A stretch of DNA of 64,000 nucleotides, from positions 1-64,000 of the forward strand of contig JANLVI010000014.1 of NCBI GenBank assembly GCA_031363915.1. Reading direction: 5' to 3'. The notes under the pieces are model-generated. The model did no database searches. It was not told the origin of the DNA and saw nothing but the letters and a program-made list of their open reading frames with translations. Within the stretch, counting starts at the first letter, position 1. Every line of letters starts with the position of its first letter. Made by a program: the position numbers and the translations under genes. The DNA comes from JANLVI01 sp031363915 (GTDB taxonomy: Bacteria; Vulcanimicrobiota; Vulcanimicrobiia; Vulcanimicrobiales; Vulcanimicrobiaceae). Of the stretch, positions 51,141 through 59,392 are shown piece after piece.

Positions 51141-51581
51141 ATGGGTTTCTATTCTTCGATTGAAGTTAGTGCAAGCGGCCTCTCGGCCGAGCGTCTGCGC
51201 ATGGACGTCATTGCGAATAATATCGCAAACGTCAACACCACCCGCACACCGGAAGGCGGCGTTTTCAAGCGTCAGCTCACCGTGATGGCACAAAAGCTCG
51301 ATGAAAGCCAGAGCGATACGCTCGATGTAAACGACCCCTCGAAACGCCTCGCTGGCGTACAAGCAGTCGGTATCGTCAACGATTCCGGTCCCGACCGGCT
51401 CGTCTACGACCCGCTTCATCCCGACGCCGACGCCCAAGGCTACGTTCATATGCCGAACATCGAGGTCGTCAAAGAAATGGTCGACATGATGTCCGCATCG
51501 CGCGCCTACGAAGCCAACGTCACCGCGATTCAGGAAGCCCGCGCCATGGGCACCGCAACCCTCGGGTTGTTGAAAGCCTAA
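51141..51581 (+). CDS. flgC: Flagellar basal-body rod protein FlgC
   Basis: A 146-residue rod protein with the N-terminal motif ASGLSAERLRMDVIANNIANV and the C-terminal helix NIEVVKEMVDMMSASRAYEANV, as in FlgC. It begins three bases after flgB, and its stop overlaps the fliE start by one base. Confidence 0.96.
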   Translation: MGFYSSIEVSASGLSAERLRMDVIANNIANVNTTRTPEGGVFKRQLTVMAQKLDESQSDTLDVNDPSKRLAGVQAVGIVNDSGPDRLVYDPLHPDADAQGYVHMPNIEVVKEMVDMMSASRAYEANVTAIQEARAMGTATLGLLKA

Positions 51582-51934
51582 TGGATCTCGCAGCCGCCCT
51601 CCCGGCCATTTCTAAGACCAATCCGTTCGTCGCCGATATCGGCGAGAACGCGCCGACGATCACCCCGATCCCGGCCGTCGGCGGTATCAATCCGACCAGC
51701 GTCGCGGCCGAGCCGCCGAGTTTCAAAGATACGGTCGTAGGCATCCTGAGCGACACGAATTCGAAGCTCAACACCTCCGATGCAAACCAACGCGACCTCG
51801 CCTCGGGCAAGACGAACGATTTGCAGAAAGTTGTCACTTCGGTAGAAGAAGCAAACCTCGCGATGGAATTCACGATGGCGATGCGCAGCAAATTGCTGGA
51901 GGCCTATCAAGAAGTTGCCCGGATGCAGATATGA
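51581..51934 (+). CDS. fliE: Flagellar hook-basal body complex protein FliE
   Basis: A 117-residue protein joining the MS ring to the rod. The C-terminal half (SVEEANLAMEFTMAMRSKLLEAYQEVARMQI, read as two helices) is the conserved part; the N-terminal half is low in similarity, as is normal. In most species fliF follows; here a terminator does. Confidence 0.93.
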   Translation: MDLAAALPAISKTNPFVADIGENAPTITPIPAVGGINPTSVAAEPPSFKDTVVGILSDTNSKLNTSDANQRDLASGKTNDLQKVVTSVEEANLAMEFTMAMRSKLLEAYQEVARMQI

Positions 51935-51983
51935 TTGCGGCAAACTCGGACCAAGCTTAAGAATTGGCGTAGACCGAAAGAAG

Positions 51984-52016
51984 CGGGCCTCCTTACCGGG
52001 GGTCCGATCTTTTTTT
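51984..52016 (+). terminator. Terminator after fliE
   Basis: A 9-bp stem with two G-U pairs (51984-51992 with 51998-52006), a five-base loop and a seven-T run. It separates flgBC-fliE from the kinase gene. Confidence 0.78.
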
Positions 52017-52033
52017 GGGAAGATAAAGAAGCG

Positions 52034-52876
52034 ATGGATGCAGCGCTTCTCGGGGGCCGGTACCGGCTCGATCACGTTGTCGGCAGCGGGGTGATGGCCG
52101 TCGTGTACCAAGCCTTCGATACGGTCCTCGAACGCGCGGTCGCAATAAAACTGCTCCAGCCGCGTCTTGCCGGCGACTCGACCGTCATCGAGAGCGTCTA
52201 CAGCGAAGCCCGGGCCGTGGCGAAGCTCGACGACCCGAGCGTCGTAGCAATTCACGATATCGGCGAACACGAAGGCCGTCCGTATCTTGTGCTCGAGTAC
52301 GTCTCCGGCGGTTCTCTGCGCACGCTCATTCGCGAGCATGCACCGCTGCCGGACGCGCAGATGGTTCGTTTTTCCATTGCCATCGCCCACGCGCTCTGCA
52401 TCGCGCACGAAGCGGGTATCGTCCACCGCGATGTCAAGAGCGCGAACGTGCTGATCGATGAGGACGGTACGCCGAAACTCGGGGATTTCGGCCTCGCTCG
52501 GCTTGAAGATGACGAACACGAGCCGCCTCCGGGCGACGATATCGTCGTTGGCTCGATGCCCTATGCGGCACCGCGGTTGATGACCGGGTCACCGGCGACG
52601 CCGTCATCAGATCTCTTCGCGCTAGGCGTCGTGTGCTACGAGATGATGACGGGGACGCTCCCCGAGGGGAACGCACCCGCCTGGGCGATTGCGCTCCGTC
52701 GGATCGGTCCCGATGCAACAGCGATTCGCGTCCCCCCGGTCGGTCACGACGTCGGGCTCGTCGCGCTCGTCGATTCGCTCCTGGACTTCGATCCGGCCGC
52801 TCGGCCCCCGGGTGCCCGCGCGACCGAGGAGCGATTTACGGCCCTTTTACCCGCCGTGGAAGTGACTGCGCCGTAA
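52034..52876 (+). CDS. Hanks-type serine/threonine protein kinase
   Basis: A 280-residue soluble kinase consisting of the catalytic domain only. Visible are the glycine loop GSGVMAVVYQAFD, the ATP lysine in VAIKLL, the HRD loop IVHRDVKSANVL, the DFG motif LGDFGLARL and the APE-like PYAAPRLM. The activation segment is short. There is no sensor domain or membrane helix. The ATG at 52034 starts just after the terminator; the open frame further upstream runs through it. The gene sits inside the flagellar locus, so a motility protein may be the substrate. Confidence 0.92.
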   Translation: MDAALLGGRYRLDHVVGSGVMAVVYQAFDTVLERAVAIKLLQPRLAGDSTVIESVYSEARAVAKLDDPSVVAIHDIGEHEGRPYLVLEYVSGGSLRTLIREHAPLPDAQMVRFSIAIAHALCIAHEAGIVHRDVKSANVLIDEDGTPKLGDFGLARLEDDEHEPPPGDDIVVGSMPYAAPRLMTGSPATPSSDLFALGVVCYEMMTGTLPEGNAPAWAIALRRIGPDATAIRVPPVGHDVGLVALVDSLLDFDPAARPPGARATEERFTALLPAVEVTAP

Positions 52877-52920
52877 CGCGAGGGGTGAAATCTGAGGCTC
52901 GGCGGCAAACATCGAATGAC

Positions 52921-54729
52921 GTGAAGCCGCTCATCTCCGTTTTGATCCCGTCATATAACTACGCGCGCTTCATCGAAAAGTCGATCGACAGCGTCCTTGC
53001 GCAAACGTACGAAAACGTCGAAATCGTCGTTACAGATAATCGGTCAACCGACGAGACAATTGCCGTCTTGCGCGCGCGCTACGCTGACCATCCGCGCGTG
53101 CGCGTGTTCGAAAACGAAGAGAATATCGGTCTGATTCGCAATTTCAACCGCGCGCTCACGCACGCGCGCGGCGAACTCATCATTTGGCTGTGCGCCGACG
53201 ACTGGTTTCTCGAGCGTCATCTCGAGCGGCTCGCGGCCGTGTTCGAAGGCAACGCGTCGCTCGATGTCGTTTATACGAACGTCCTCTTTGCCGACGAACA
53301 CGAGCGAACGTTTGCAATCAAAGCGGAAACCAGTCAACTTCCCTTCGACTACGTCGACATCCGCGACGAGCTGCCCGAAATGCTCGCGACGTTCTGTCAA
53401 TTGTGTCTGCCTGCCGCACTCTTCCGGCGTGAACTCTTCGACGAACTCGGTCCGCTCGATGAGTCGTTGCCATATTGCTCGGACTGGGAATTCGCCATTC
53501 GCTGTGCCGCCGAAGGGAAGCGTTTTGGGTATCTTGCTGAGCCCTCTGCTTGCGTGCGTGCACACGGCAGCAATGCCTCCGGCTCCTCATTCCACGACCG
53601 CGGCGGATACGTCATCGAGCTCGTGCGAATGGCGGAGCGGTACGTCGATCACGCGGGACTCGAGCGACTATTCGGGCGCCAACTCGTATTCATCGACTTC
53701 ATCGACCTGATGGTCGCCTCGGTGCGCTCGACGACCGGAGGCGATCCGTTTTCGCCGGAGGTCCATGCCCAAATCGCACGGCTCCGGACGCAGTTCGCCA
53801 AGCGTGCCGAGACCTTCGAGCCCGCGCGAGTGCGCGAGTCGCGCGTGAGCGTGATCATGCCGGTGACCCGGCTTCCGGGTGATGCCTTCGCCGCGCTCGA
53901 CTCCGTGTGCGCGCAAAACTTTTCCAATTGGGAGATCGTAATCGTGGATGCGGGCGCGGTCCCGCTGCGCGAACTCATCCACGACCACCCCGCGGCGGAG
54001 CGCATAACCTACGCGCGTCTTCCGGTGGCGTTGCCGCCTGGCGGGGCGCGGAATTTTGGCCTGCGCCTCGCCCGCGGCGAATATCTTACGTTCCTCGATG
54101 AAGACAATCGCTTCTTACCGGGGCACCTCGGGGCGCTCGTCTCGGGCGTCGAGCGGACGGGGGCGCAGGTGGTTGCGAGCTCAGCACGACTTCAGGTCGT
54201 CGAGCACGATCCGCGATTCCTTGACTCCGCGCTCCTGGCATCAGTCGAGGGACTTTTCCGGGGACCGACCTCCGCCGGTCCGTACCAAAGCTCGGTCGCC
54301 AACAGTTTGCCGCTCAATGCGGTGATCGCCAACCGGCGCGCATTCGTGCGGGCAGGGCTCTTCAACGATTCAGTCGTGCTGCTCGAGGATTTCGACCAAA
54401 TAATGCGCTTCGAGGCAACGGAGCCGATCGTCGTGCTCCCCGACGTCACGCTCGAGGTCTACGGTCGCCTGGGTCTTGCGGCACAACAGACCGGGTCGCT
54501 CAAGTCGTTCTATCTGCCGACACTCGATGCGCTCTATGCGTCGCGGGACGTGCCGCCGGAGGTCGAAGCAGAACGGCACCGTCATCGTCGCCGTGTGGCT
54601 GCTGTCATCACCGACTTTGAGGACCTCTCGAGCACGCCTCAAGGGCTCATCACGGTCCTCGCCACCCTGGCCGGGAGGCCGGTACCTGCGCCTGGCGGCG
54701 ACTTGGGACATTCCGGCAGGGAACGCTAA
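52921..54729 (+). CDS. Tandem family-2 glycosyltransferase
   Basis: A 602-residue protein with two GT-A domains. The first (about 1-240) opens LISVLIPSYNYARFIEKSID with the metal site in IWLCADDWFLERHL. The second (about 300-560) opens VSVIMPVTRLPGDAFAALDS, contains LARGEYLTFLDEDNRFLPGH and is of similar length. Each has an acidic pair at the place where GT2 enzymes bind the nucleotide-sugar metal. GTG start. Its location between fliE and flgF suggests flagellin or flagellar glycosylation, but no flagellin gene is in the window. Its stop codon is part of the next promoter. Confidence 0.88.
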   Translation: MKPLISVLIPSYNYARFIEKSIDSVLAQTYENVEIVVTDNRSTDETIAVLRARYADHPRVRVFENEENIGLIRNFNRALTHARGELIIWLCADDWFLERHLERLAAVFEGNASLDVVYTNVLFADEHERTFAIKAETSQLPFDYVDIRDELPEMLATFCQLCLPAALFRRELFDELGPLDESLPYCSDWEFAIRCAAEGKRFGYLAEPSACVRAHGSNASGSSFHDRGGYVIELVRMAERYVDHAGLERLFGRQLVFIDFIDLMVASVRSTTGGDPFSPEVHAQIARLRTQFAKRAETFEPARVRESRVSVIMPVTRLPGDAFAALDSVCAQNFSNWEIVIVDAGAVPLRELIHDHPAAERITYARLPVALPPGGARNFGLRLARGEYLTFLDEDNRFLPGHLGALVSGVERTGAQVVASSARLQVVEHDPRFLDSALLASVEGLFRGPTSAGPYQSSVANSLPLNAVIANRRAFVRAGLFNDSVVLLEDFDQIMRFEATEPIVVLPDVTLEVYGRLGLAAQQTGSLKSFYLPTLDALYASRDVPPEVEAERHRHRRRVAAVITDFEDLSSTPQGLITVLATLAGRPVPAPGGDLGHSGRER

Positions 54730-54754
54730 AGGTTCTCTAAGAAGATGCCGAACA
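54727..54754 (+). promoter_or_regulatory. Sigma-28 (FliA)-like promoter of flgF
   Basis: TAAAGGTT at 54727-54734, a 12-base spacer and GCCGAACA at 54747-54754, the best match of the three such sites to the FliA consensus. Transcription would start near 54761, at the first base of the structured leader. Confidence 0.65.
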
Positions 54755-54760
54755 TCTAAT

Positions 54761-54830
54761 GGTATAGCGGTCGGACTGCCCTTCGCACGGGTGGAGACCG
54801 CTGGGATAGCCGGATTGATTGATGGCTATC
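54761..54830 (+). ncRNA. Structured leader RNA of flgF (candidate riboregulator)
   Basis: Between the promoter and flgF lie a perfect 7-bp stem (54766-54772 with 54796-54802) capping an inner 6-bp hairpin (54776-54781 with 54789-54794), and a second perfect 7-bp hairpin (54805-54811 with 54824-54830). Bases 54761-54765 can also pair with 54806-54811 with one bulge. That would extend the first stem and break the second, giving a switch-like choice of two folds. I do not recognise it as any known riboswitch. Confidence 0.4.
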
Positions 54831-54889
54831 TTGTTCGTCGCTCGGCGCAATGCCGGGCACGAGCACCAATCGTGCGGAGGCTTTTTCAA

Positions 54890-55693
54890 TTGGTTCGTGG
54901 TCTCTACATCGCCGCTAACGGAGCGGCCGTTGCTACCGCCAACGTGGACGTGATCGCGAATAATATCGCGAACACGAATACCAACGGGTTCAAGCGCACC
55001 TACCTCCAAGTCGAATCGATCGAGAAGGCGCAAATTTATCGCTTTCAGACCGAGAATGGCACGGCGCCCGGTTCGCACACGCCCGGTCAAGCCGGCGTCG
55101 CGTACGTCGGTCCGCTCGGCTTCGGATCGCGCATCTACGATACGCCCGATACGCCGTTGGTCTTCGAACAAGGCCCGACGCAAACCACCAGTAACCCGTT
55201 TGATTTTTCGATTCAGGGGCCGGGGTTCTTCACCGTTCGTAACGCGCAAGGGCAATTGCGCTACACGCGTGATGGCGGCTTCGTGCGCGACAACACCGGC
55301 AAACTTGTGACCGATAGCGGCGATGCCGTCGTCGGTCAGAACGGCAACCCGATTCGGGTTCCGGACTCCGGTGATTTCCTGGTCGACCACAAGGGCACGA
55401 TCACCGTCAACGGACGCTTCATCGATCAGCTTCAAACGGTCGAATTTCGCGACACACGCTTCCTGCGCAGCGAAGGTTCGAACCGTTTTATCGATGGCGG
55501 AGCCGGCCCCATCGCGTCGACCGGCAGTAACGTGCTGCAAGGCACGCTAGAAAAATCCAACGCCAACGTCGTTCGCTCGATGGTCGACTTGATCGCCGCC
55601 GAGCGCTGGTTCGACGCCAATGAAAAAGTGATTCAAGCACAAGACGACGCGACGAATCAAGCGATTCAGTACGTCGGCCACTCGAGCCGCTAG
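54890..55693 (+). CDS. flgF: Flagellar rod protein FlgF (FlgF/FlgG family)
   Basis: A 267-residue rod protein. The TTG at 54890 (GGAGG 9 bases upstream) gives the normal start LYIAANGAAVATANVDVIAN and the rod motif NNIANTNTNGFKR. DFSIQGPGFFTVRN and RYTRDGGFVRDNTG are the usual core motifs, and the C-terminal helix NANVVRSMVDLIAAERWFDA ends it. It is upstream of flgG and less typical, so FlgF is the better name. Confidence 0.93.
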   Translation: MVRGLYIAANGAAVATANVDVIANNIANTNTNGFKRTYLQVESIEKAQIYRFQTENGTAPGSHTPGQAGVAYVGPLGFGSRIYDTPDTPLVFEQGPTQTTSNPFDFSIQGPGFFTVRNAQGQLRYTRDGGFVRDNTGKLVTDSGDAVVGQNGNPIRVPDSGDFLVDHKGTITVNGRFIDQLQTVEFRDTRFLRSEGSNRFIDGGAGPIASTGSNVLQGTLEKSNANVVRSMVDLIAAERWFDANEKVIQAQDDATNQAIQYVGHSSR

Positions 55694-55708
55694 GAGCAAT
55701 AACCCGCC

Positions 55709-56494
55709 ATGATGCGAGCACTTTATACCGCGGCCAGCGGCATGATTGCCCAACAGTATAACATCGATACGACCTCAAATAATCTCGCTAACGTCAACAC
55801 CACGGGCTTCCGCAAAAACCAAGCGCGCTTCCAGGACTTGATTTATCAAGAACTTCGCGCGCCGGGTACGCCCGTCGGTGCATCCGTCGTTCCGGTCGGC
55901 CAAGAAGTCGGCTTGGGCGTGAAGGTCGGATCGTCCGAGAAACTTTTCACGCAAGGCCTCTTACAGCAGACGCAAAATCCGCTCGACATCGCAATCGAAG
56001 GCGACGGATTCTTCCAGATCACGCAGCCGGACGGCACCATCGCCTACACCCGCGACGGCACGTTCAAACGCGACAACAACGGCTCGATCGTCACCGCCGA
56101 CGGGTACTTCCTCTCGCCGCAGTTGCAAGTCCCGGCCAACGCCGTGCAAGTGCAGGTCGGTCAAGACGGAATCGTCTCGGCGCTCGTTCCCGGACAACAG
56201 CAGCCCCAGCAGCTCGGTCAGATTCAGCTCGTGCGTTTCACCAACGCCGCGGGACTCGCACCGCAGGGCCGCAACTTGTTCGTGCAGACCGGCGCCTCGG
56301 GCGCACCGACCATCACGGCTCCCGGACTCAACGGCGCGGGCACGCTTCAGGGCGGCTACATCGAGCAGTCAAACGTCGCCGTGGTTGAAGAGATCGTCAA
56401 CCTGATTACCGCGCAGCGCGCCTTCGAAGCCAACTCCAAAGCCGTGACGGTCGCCGATGAGATCCTTACGACCGCGGTCAACACGAAACGCTGA
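55709..56494 (+). CDS. flgG: Flagellar distal rod protein FlgG
   Basis: A 261-residue protein with all FlgG landmarks: MRALYTAASGMIAQQYNIDT, NNLANVNTTGFRK, DIAIEGDGFFQI, YTRDGTFKRDNNG and C-terminal VVEEIVNLITAQRAFEANSK. It forms the distal rod crossing the P and L rings. Its last base is the first base of flgA. Confidence 0.97.
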   Translation: MMRALYTAASGMIAQQYNIDTTSNNLANVNTTGFRKNQARFQDLIYQELRAPGTPVGASVVPVGQEVGLGVKVGSSEKLFTQGLLQQTQNPLDIAIEGDGFFQITQPDGTIAYTRDGTFKRDNNGSIVTADGYFLSPQLQVPANAVQVQVGQDGIVSALVPGQQQPQQLGQIQLVRFTNAAGLAPQGRNLFVQTGASGAPTITAPGLNGAGTLQGGYIEQSNVAVVEEIVNLITAQRAFEANSKAVTVADEILTTAVNTKR

Positions 56495-57213
56495 TGCGCC
56501 GCATCGCCCTGGTCGCCGCCTTCCTCGCGCTCGTTGCGCCGACGTTTGCAAACGCGAGCGACGCGCCGCGCGCCGAGCAGGTTGTGGCTGGAGCGACGAT
56601 CGCCTCGGTCGCTAAAGCCGCCGTACTCGGTGCCGTTCACGATACCGATCGCGTCGTCGTGCCGGCATATACGATCGTCGACCAGCGCGTCCCGGTCGGC
56701 AACGTCGTCGTTGCGATCTTGAAAACACCCACGGTGAATCCCGGATTCGCAATGGTTCCCGTTTCGATTACGGTCGATGGCAAACTCGAACGCACGGTCA
56801 CGGCGGGGTTCCGCCTGACGGCGTTTGTGCGCAGTGCCGCCGCCGCGCGCGACCTCGAAGCCGGTACCGTCTTGAGCGAAAAAGATTTGGTTCTCGATCG
56901 CGTTCCCGCGACCGGCCGCATGACGGTCGGCCTCGCGGCCCTCGTCGGCCGCAAGATTCGCACGGCGACCTTTAAAGGCTCGGCCGTCTACCCCGAAGCG
57001 ACGACGGCCGTTCAGGTCGTCAAAGCGGGCGACTCCGTCGTCTTCATCATTCGCGACGGCCCCGTCGTGCTGGCGGCCGATGTCGTCGCACGAAGCAGCG
57101 GAGCCCTCGGCGAGACCGTGTTTGTTTACAATCCGCAAACGCACAAAGCGCTGAGCGGACTCGTTACCGGACCAGGGAAGGTCGAACTTACTCTCCCGGG
57201 AGACGACACATGA
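56494..57213 (+). CDS. flgA: Flagella basal body P-ring formation protein FlgA
   Basis: A 239-residue periplasmic chaperone with a signal peptide (about 1-21) and a C-terminal SAF-like domain (about 115-235), with RDLEAGTVLSEKDLVLDRVPA and LGETVFVYNPQTHKALSGLV. It assists assembly of the FlgI P ring. It overlaps flgG by one base and flgH by ATGA. Confidence 0.92.
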   Translation: MRRIALVAAFLALVAPTFANASDAPRAEQVVAGATIASVAKAAVLGAVHDTDRVVVPAYTIVDQRVPVGNVVVAILKTPTVNPGFAMVPVSITVDGKLERTVTAGFRLTAFVRSAAAARDLEAGTVLSEKDLVLDRVPATGRMTVGLAALVGRKIRTATFKGSAVYPEATTAVQVVKAGDSVVFIIRDGPVVLAADVVARSSGALGETVFVYNPQTHKALSGLVTGPGKVELTLPGDDT

Positions 57214-57806
57214 AATACGCCCTGACCGCCATGCTGGCCGCGCTCGTCGCGACTTCCGGCGTTGCATCGGCCGACACGCTCTACGTTGCGGCCCCGCCCG
57301 CCCAGGCGCCGGGTCATCCGCTACGCCTGGGTCCGGATCATCGCGCTAGTCAGGTCGGCGATCTCGTCGAGATTCAATTTAACTTCGCGGTGAACACAGC
57401 AAGCTCGGACATCTCGCAAGACGGCAAAGGCTATAACGTCAGCCTTGGCGCGGGCACAGGCAACCTTGCTCAGAGCCTCCTGCGCTTCCCCTCGGGAATC
57501 GGCGGTACTACCGCCGCGCAGTCCTCGAAGACGCGCAACGGCACGAATTCGTTCGTGAGCGCGATGATGGCAACGGTCACGAACGTGTTGCCGAGCGGCG
57601 CACTCGCCGTTGCGGGCGATCAAGGTCTCAACATCAACGGCCAAAATCAAACGTTACACGTAACGGGTGTCGTTCGTCCCGAGGACATCGACTCGACCGA
57701 CACCGTGCTCTCGACGCGCATCGCCAACGTCCAGGCGAAATTCAGCGGCGACTTTCAAGAGAAGAACAAGGGCATCATCCGCAAGATTTTGGACTTCTTA
57801 TTCTGA
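57210..57806 (+). CDS. flgH: Flagellar L-ring protein FlgH
   Basis: A 198-residue protein with conserved FlgH stretches: HRASQVGDLVEIQFNF, TVTNVLPSGALAVAGDQ and LHVTGVVRPEDIDSTDTVLSTRIANV, with the final GIIRKILDFLF. Oddity: the signal sequence (about 1-21, ending VASAD) has no lipobox cysteine. Enterobacterial FlgH is a lipoprotein anchored in the outer membrane. Here the ring would need another way to attach. Confidence 0.94.
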   Translation: MKYALTAMLAALVATSGVASADTLYVAAPPAQAPGHPLRLGPDHRASQVGDLVEIQFNFAVNTASSDISQDGKGYNVSLGAGTGNLAQSLLRFPSGIGGTTAAQSSKTRNGTNSFVSAMMATVTNVLPSGALAVAGDQGLNINGQNQTLHVTGVVRPEDIDSTDTVLSTRIANVQAKFSGDFQEKNKGIIRKILDFLF

Positions 57807-58924
57807 TGACGCACATGAAGAAGAGTGCGCTCATCGTCCTCACCGCGCTAGTTGCGATCGCGACCGCCGCGCCGGCCTCGGCGCAAGACGTTCGCCTCAA
57901 AGACATTACTCGCGTGCAGGGCGTCACGAGCAACCAGCTCGTCGGCTACGGCTTGGTTACCGGCCTTGCCGGTACGGGCGATTCGACCTCCGTCGCCTTC
58001 ACCTCGAAGACGATTCAGAACGTGTTGCAGACCTTCGGTCTTTCGACGACATCGCAAGACGTGCGTACGCGCAACGTGGCGGCCGTCGTCGTGACCGCGA
58101 GCCTGCCGCCCTTCGCGCACTCCGGAGACAATATCGACGTTACGGTCAGCTCGATCGGGGATGCGGGCAGTCTGCAAGGCGGCACGCTGATCATGACCGA
58201 GCTGCGTGCGGCAAACAATCTTGTTTACGCCACTGCCCAAGGACCGATGTCGGTCGGCGGCTTCAGCTTCGGCACCGGCACCGATCAAGTTACAAAGAAC
58301 CACACCGCCGCCGGTCGTATCCCGCAAGGGGCGATCATCGCGCGTGACATGGTGACGAACCTGCAGCAGGATCAGTCGGGCTTTTCGTACGTGCTCACCT
58401 CGCCCGATTACAAAACGGCTGCGCACTTGGCGATCGCCTTGAACAAGAAATTCGGCGGTGGCACCGCGCGCGCACTCGATGCGGAGACGGTTCGTGTCAA
58501 TCTGCCGTCGCGCTATGTGAACGACACCGTGAACTTTTTAGCCGATGCAAGCGATCTGCGGCTCGATGCTGACTCGCTCGCGAAGGTGGTCGTCAACGAA
58601 CGCACCGGCACGATTGTCCTCGGCGGCGATATCAAACTTGCGTCCGTCGCGATCGCCCATGGGAATCTCTCGCTGACGATCACGACGACGAACACCGCTG
58701 TTCCGGCGGGCCCGTTCACCAACGCTCCGACCGTCACGCAGACGAATACGCGTGTCGAAGCCAAAGAGAACGGCCGCAAGCTCATCTACATCAACGGCGC
58801 AGCGACCTTGGCCCAGGTCGTCCGCGCGCTCAACACGATCGGCGTCTCGCCGCGCGATCTGATCGCAATCGTGCAGGCGCTGCGCGAATCCGGCTCGCTG
58901 CAAGCCGACGTGGAGATCATCTAG
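57806..58924 (+). CDS. flgI: Flagellar P-ring protein FlgI
   Basis: A 372-residue protein with a signal peptide (about 4-26) and typical FlgI sequence: VRLKDITRVQGVTSNQLVGY, GLVTGLAGTGDS, the AAVVVTASLPPFAHSGDNID stretch and C-terminal LAQVVRALNTIGVSPRDLIA. It builds the periplasmic P ring. The presence of both rings argues for a diderm envelope. Confidence 0.97.
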   Translation: MTHMKKSALIVLTALVAIATAAPASAQDVRLKDITRVQGVTSNQLVGYGLVTGLAGTGDSTSVAFTSKTIQNVLQTFGLSTTSQDVRTRNVAAVVVTASLPPFAHSGDNIDVTVSSIGDAGSLQGGTLIMTELRAANNLVYATAQGPMSVGGFSFGTGTDQVTKNHTAAGRIPQGAIIARDMVTNLQQDQSGFSYVLTSPDYKTAAHLAIALNKKFGGGTARALDAETVRVNLPSRYVNDTVNFLADASDLRLDADSLAKVVVNERTGTIVLGGDIKLASVAIAHGNLSLTITTTNTAVPAGPFTNAPTVTQTNTRVEAKENGRKLIYINGAATLAQVVRALNTIGVSPRDLIAIVQALRESGSLQADVEII

Positions 58925-58927
58925 GTT

Positions 58928-59323
58928 ATGTCGATCGATCGCATTCCGCCGCCGGACGCCGACGCAAACTTGACCTCAGAGCAGCGCTCCGCGCTCAAGA
59001 AGCTGCACGACGCGACGCAGCAGTTCGAGAGCGTGTTCGTCAACATGCTTTTCAAGACGATGCGCGAGGGTCAGTCGAAGACCTCGATCACCGGCAAGAT
59101 CGGTGAGGCGGAACGTACCTTCGGTGAGATGCTCGACGAAAAGCGCGCGGAAGATCTGGCCAAGACCGGGTCGCTCGGCATCGGCAAACTTATGGAAGCG
59201 CAACTCCGTCAATCCGTCATCGGGTCGCTTCCGAGCGGCCCCGTACCGATCGAGCGCAGTGCGATTGTGCCGCTGAGCACGGATGCGAAACGGACCCCTC
59301 GTGAACCCGAGGCTGGCCCGTGA
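58928..59323 (+). CDS. flgJ: Rod-binding protein (FlgJ N-terminal domain type)
   Basis: A 131-residue protein with only the rod-scaffold domain of FlgJ (DATQQFESVFVNMLFKTMRE, TFGEMLDEKRAEDLAKTGSLGIGKLM). The peptidoglycan hydrolase domain of enteric FlgJ is missing, so another enzyme must open the wall. It starts three bases after flgI. The tail (about 100-131) is low-complexity. Confidence 0.9.
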   Translation: MSIDRIPPPDADANLTSEQRSALKKLHDATQQFESVFVNMLFKTMREGQSKTSITGKIGEAERTFGEMLDEKRAEDLAKTGSLGIGKLMEAQLRQSVIGSLPSGPVPIERSAIVPLSTDAKRTPREPEAGP

Positions 59324-59329
59324 AAATGC

Positions 59330-59357
59330 TAAAGTTGCGCTCGTCCCGGTCCGATGG
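59330..59357 (+). promoter_or_regulatory. Sigma-28 (FliA)-like promoter of flgM
   Basis: TAAAGTTG at 59330-59337, a 12-base spacer and TCCGATGG at 59350-59357. The -35 part differs from the FliA consensus by one base. flgM is a late, FliA-dependent gene in enteric bacteria, so the position fits. Confidence 0.6.
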
Positions 59358-59392
59358 TTTCCTTACAAAGGAAGCATTCCCAGGAGACCTGC

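Noticed and set aside
54743..54757. Small perfect hairpin AGATG/CATCT
   Set aside because: It overlaps the -10 box of the flgF promoter and would lie upstream of the transcript, so it is probably coincidental.
54727..54830. Possible tRNA: TAATGGTATAGC resembles a D arm and the TTCGCAC loop resembles an anticodon loop
   Set aside because: There is no T arm with a TTC-type loop, no acceptor stem and no CCA. The pairing is better explained as a leader RNA.
54761..54830. c-di-GMP (GEMM-I) riboswitch
   Set aside because: A natural guess in a flagellar locus, but the conserved bases I know for that aptamer are absent.
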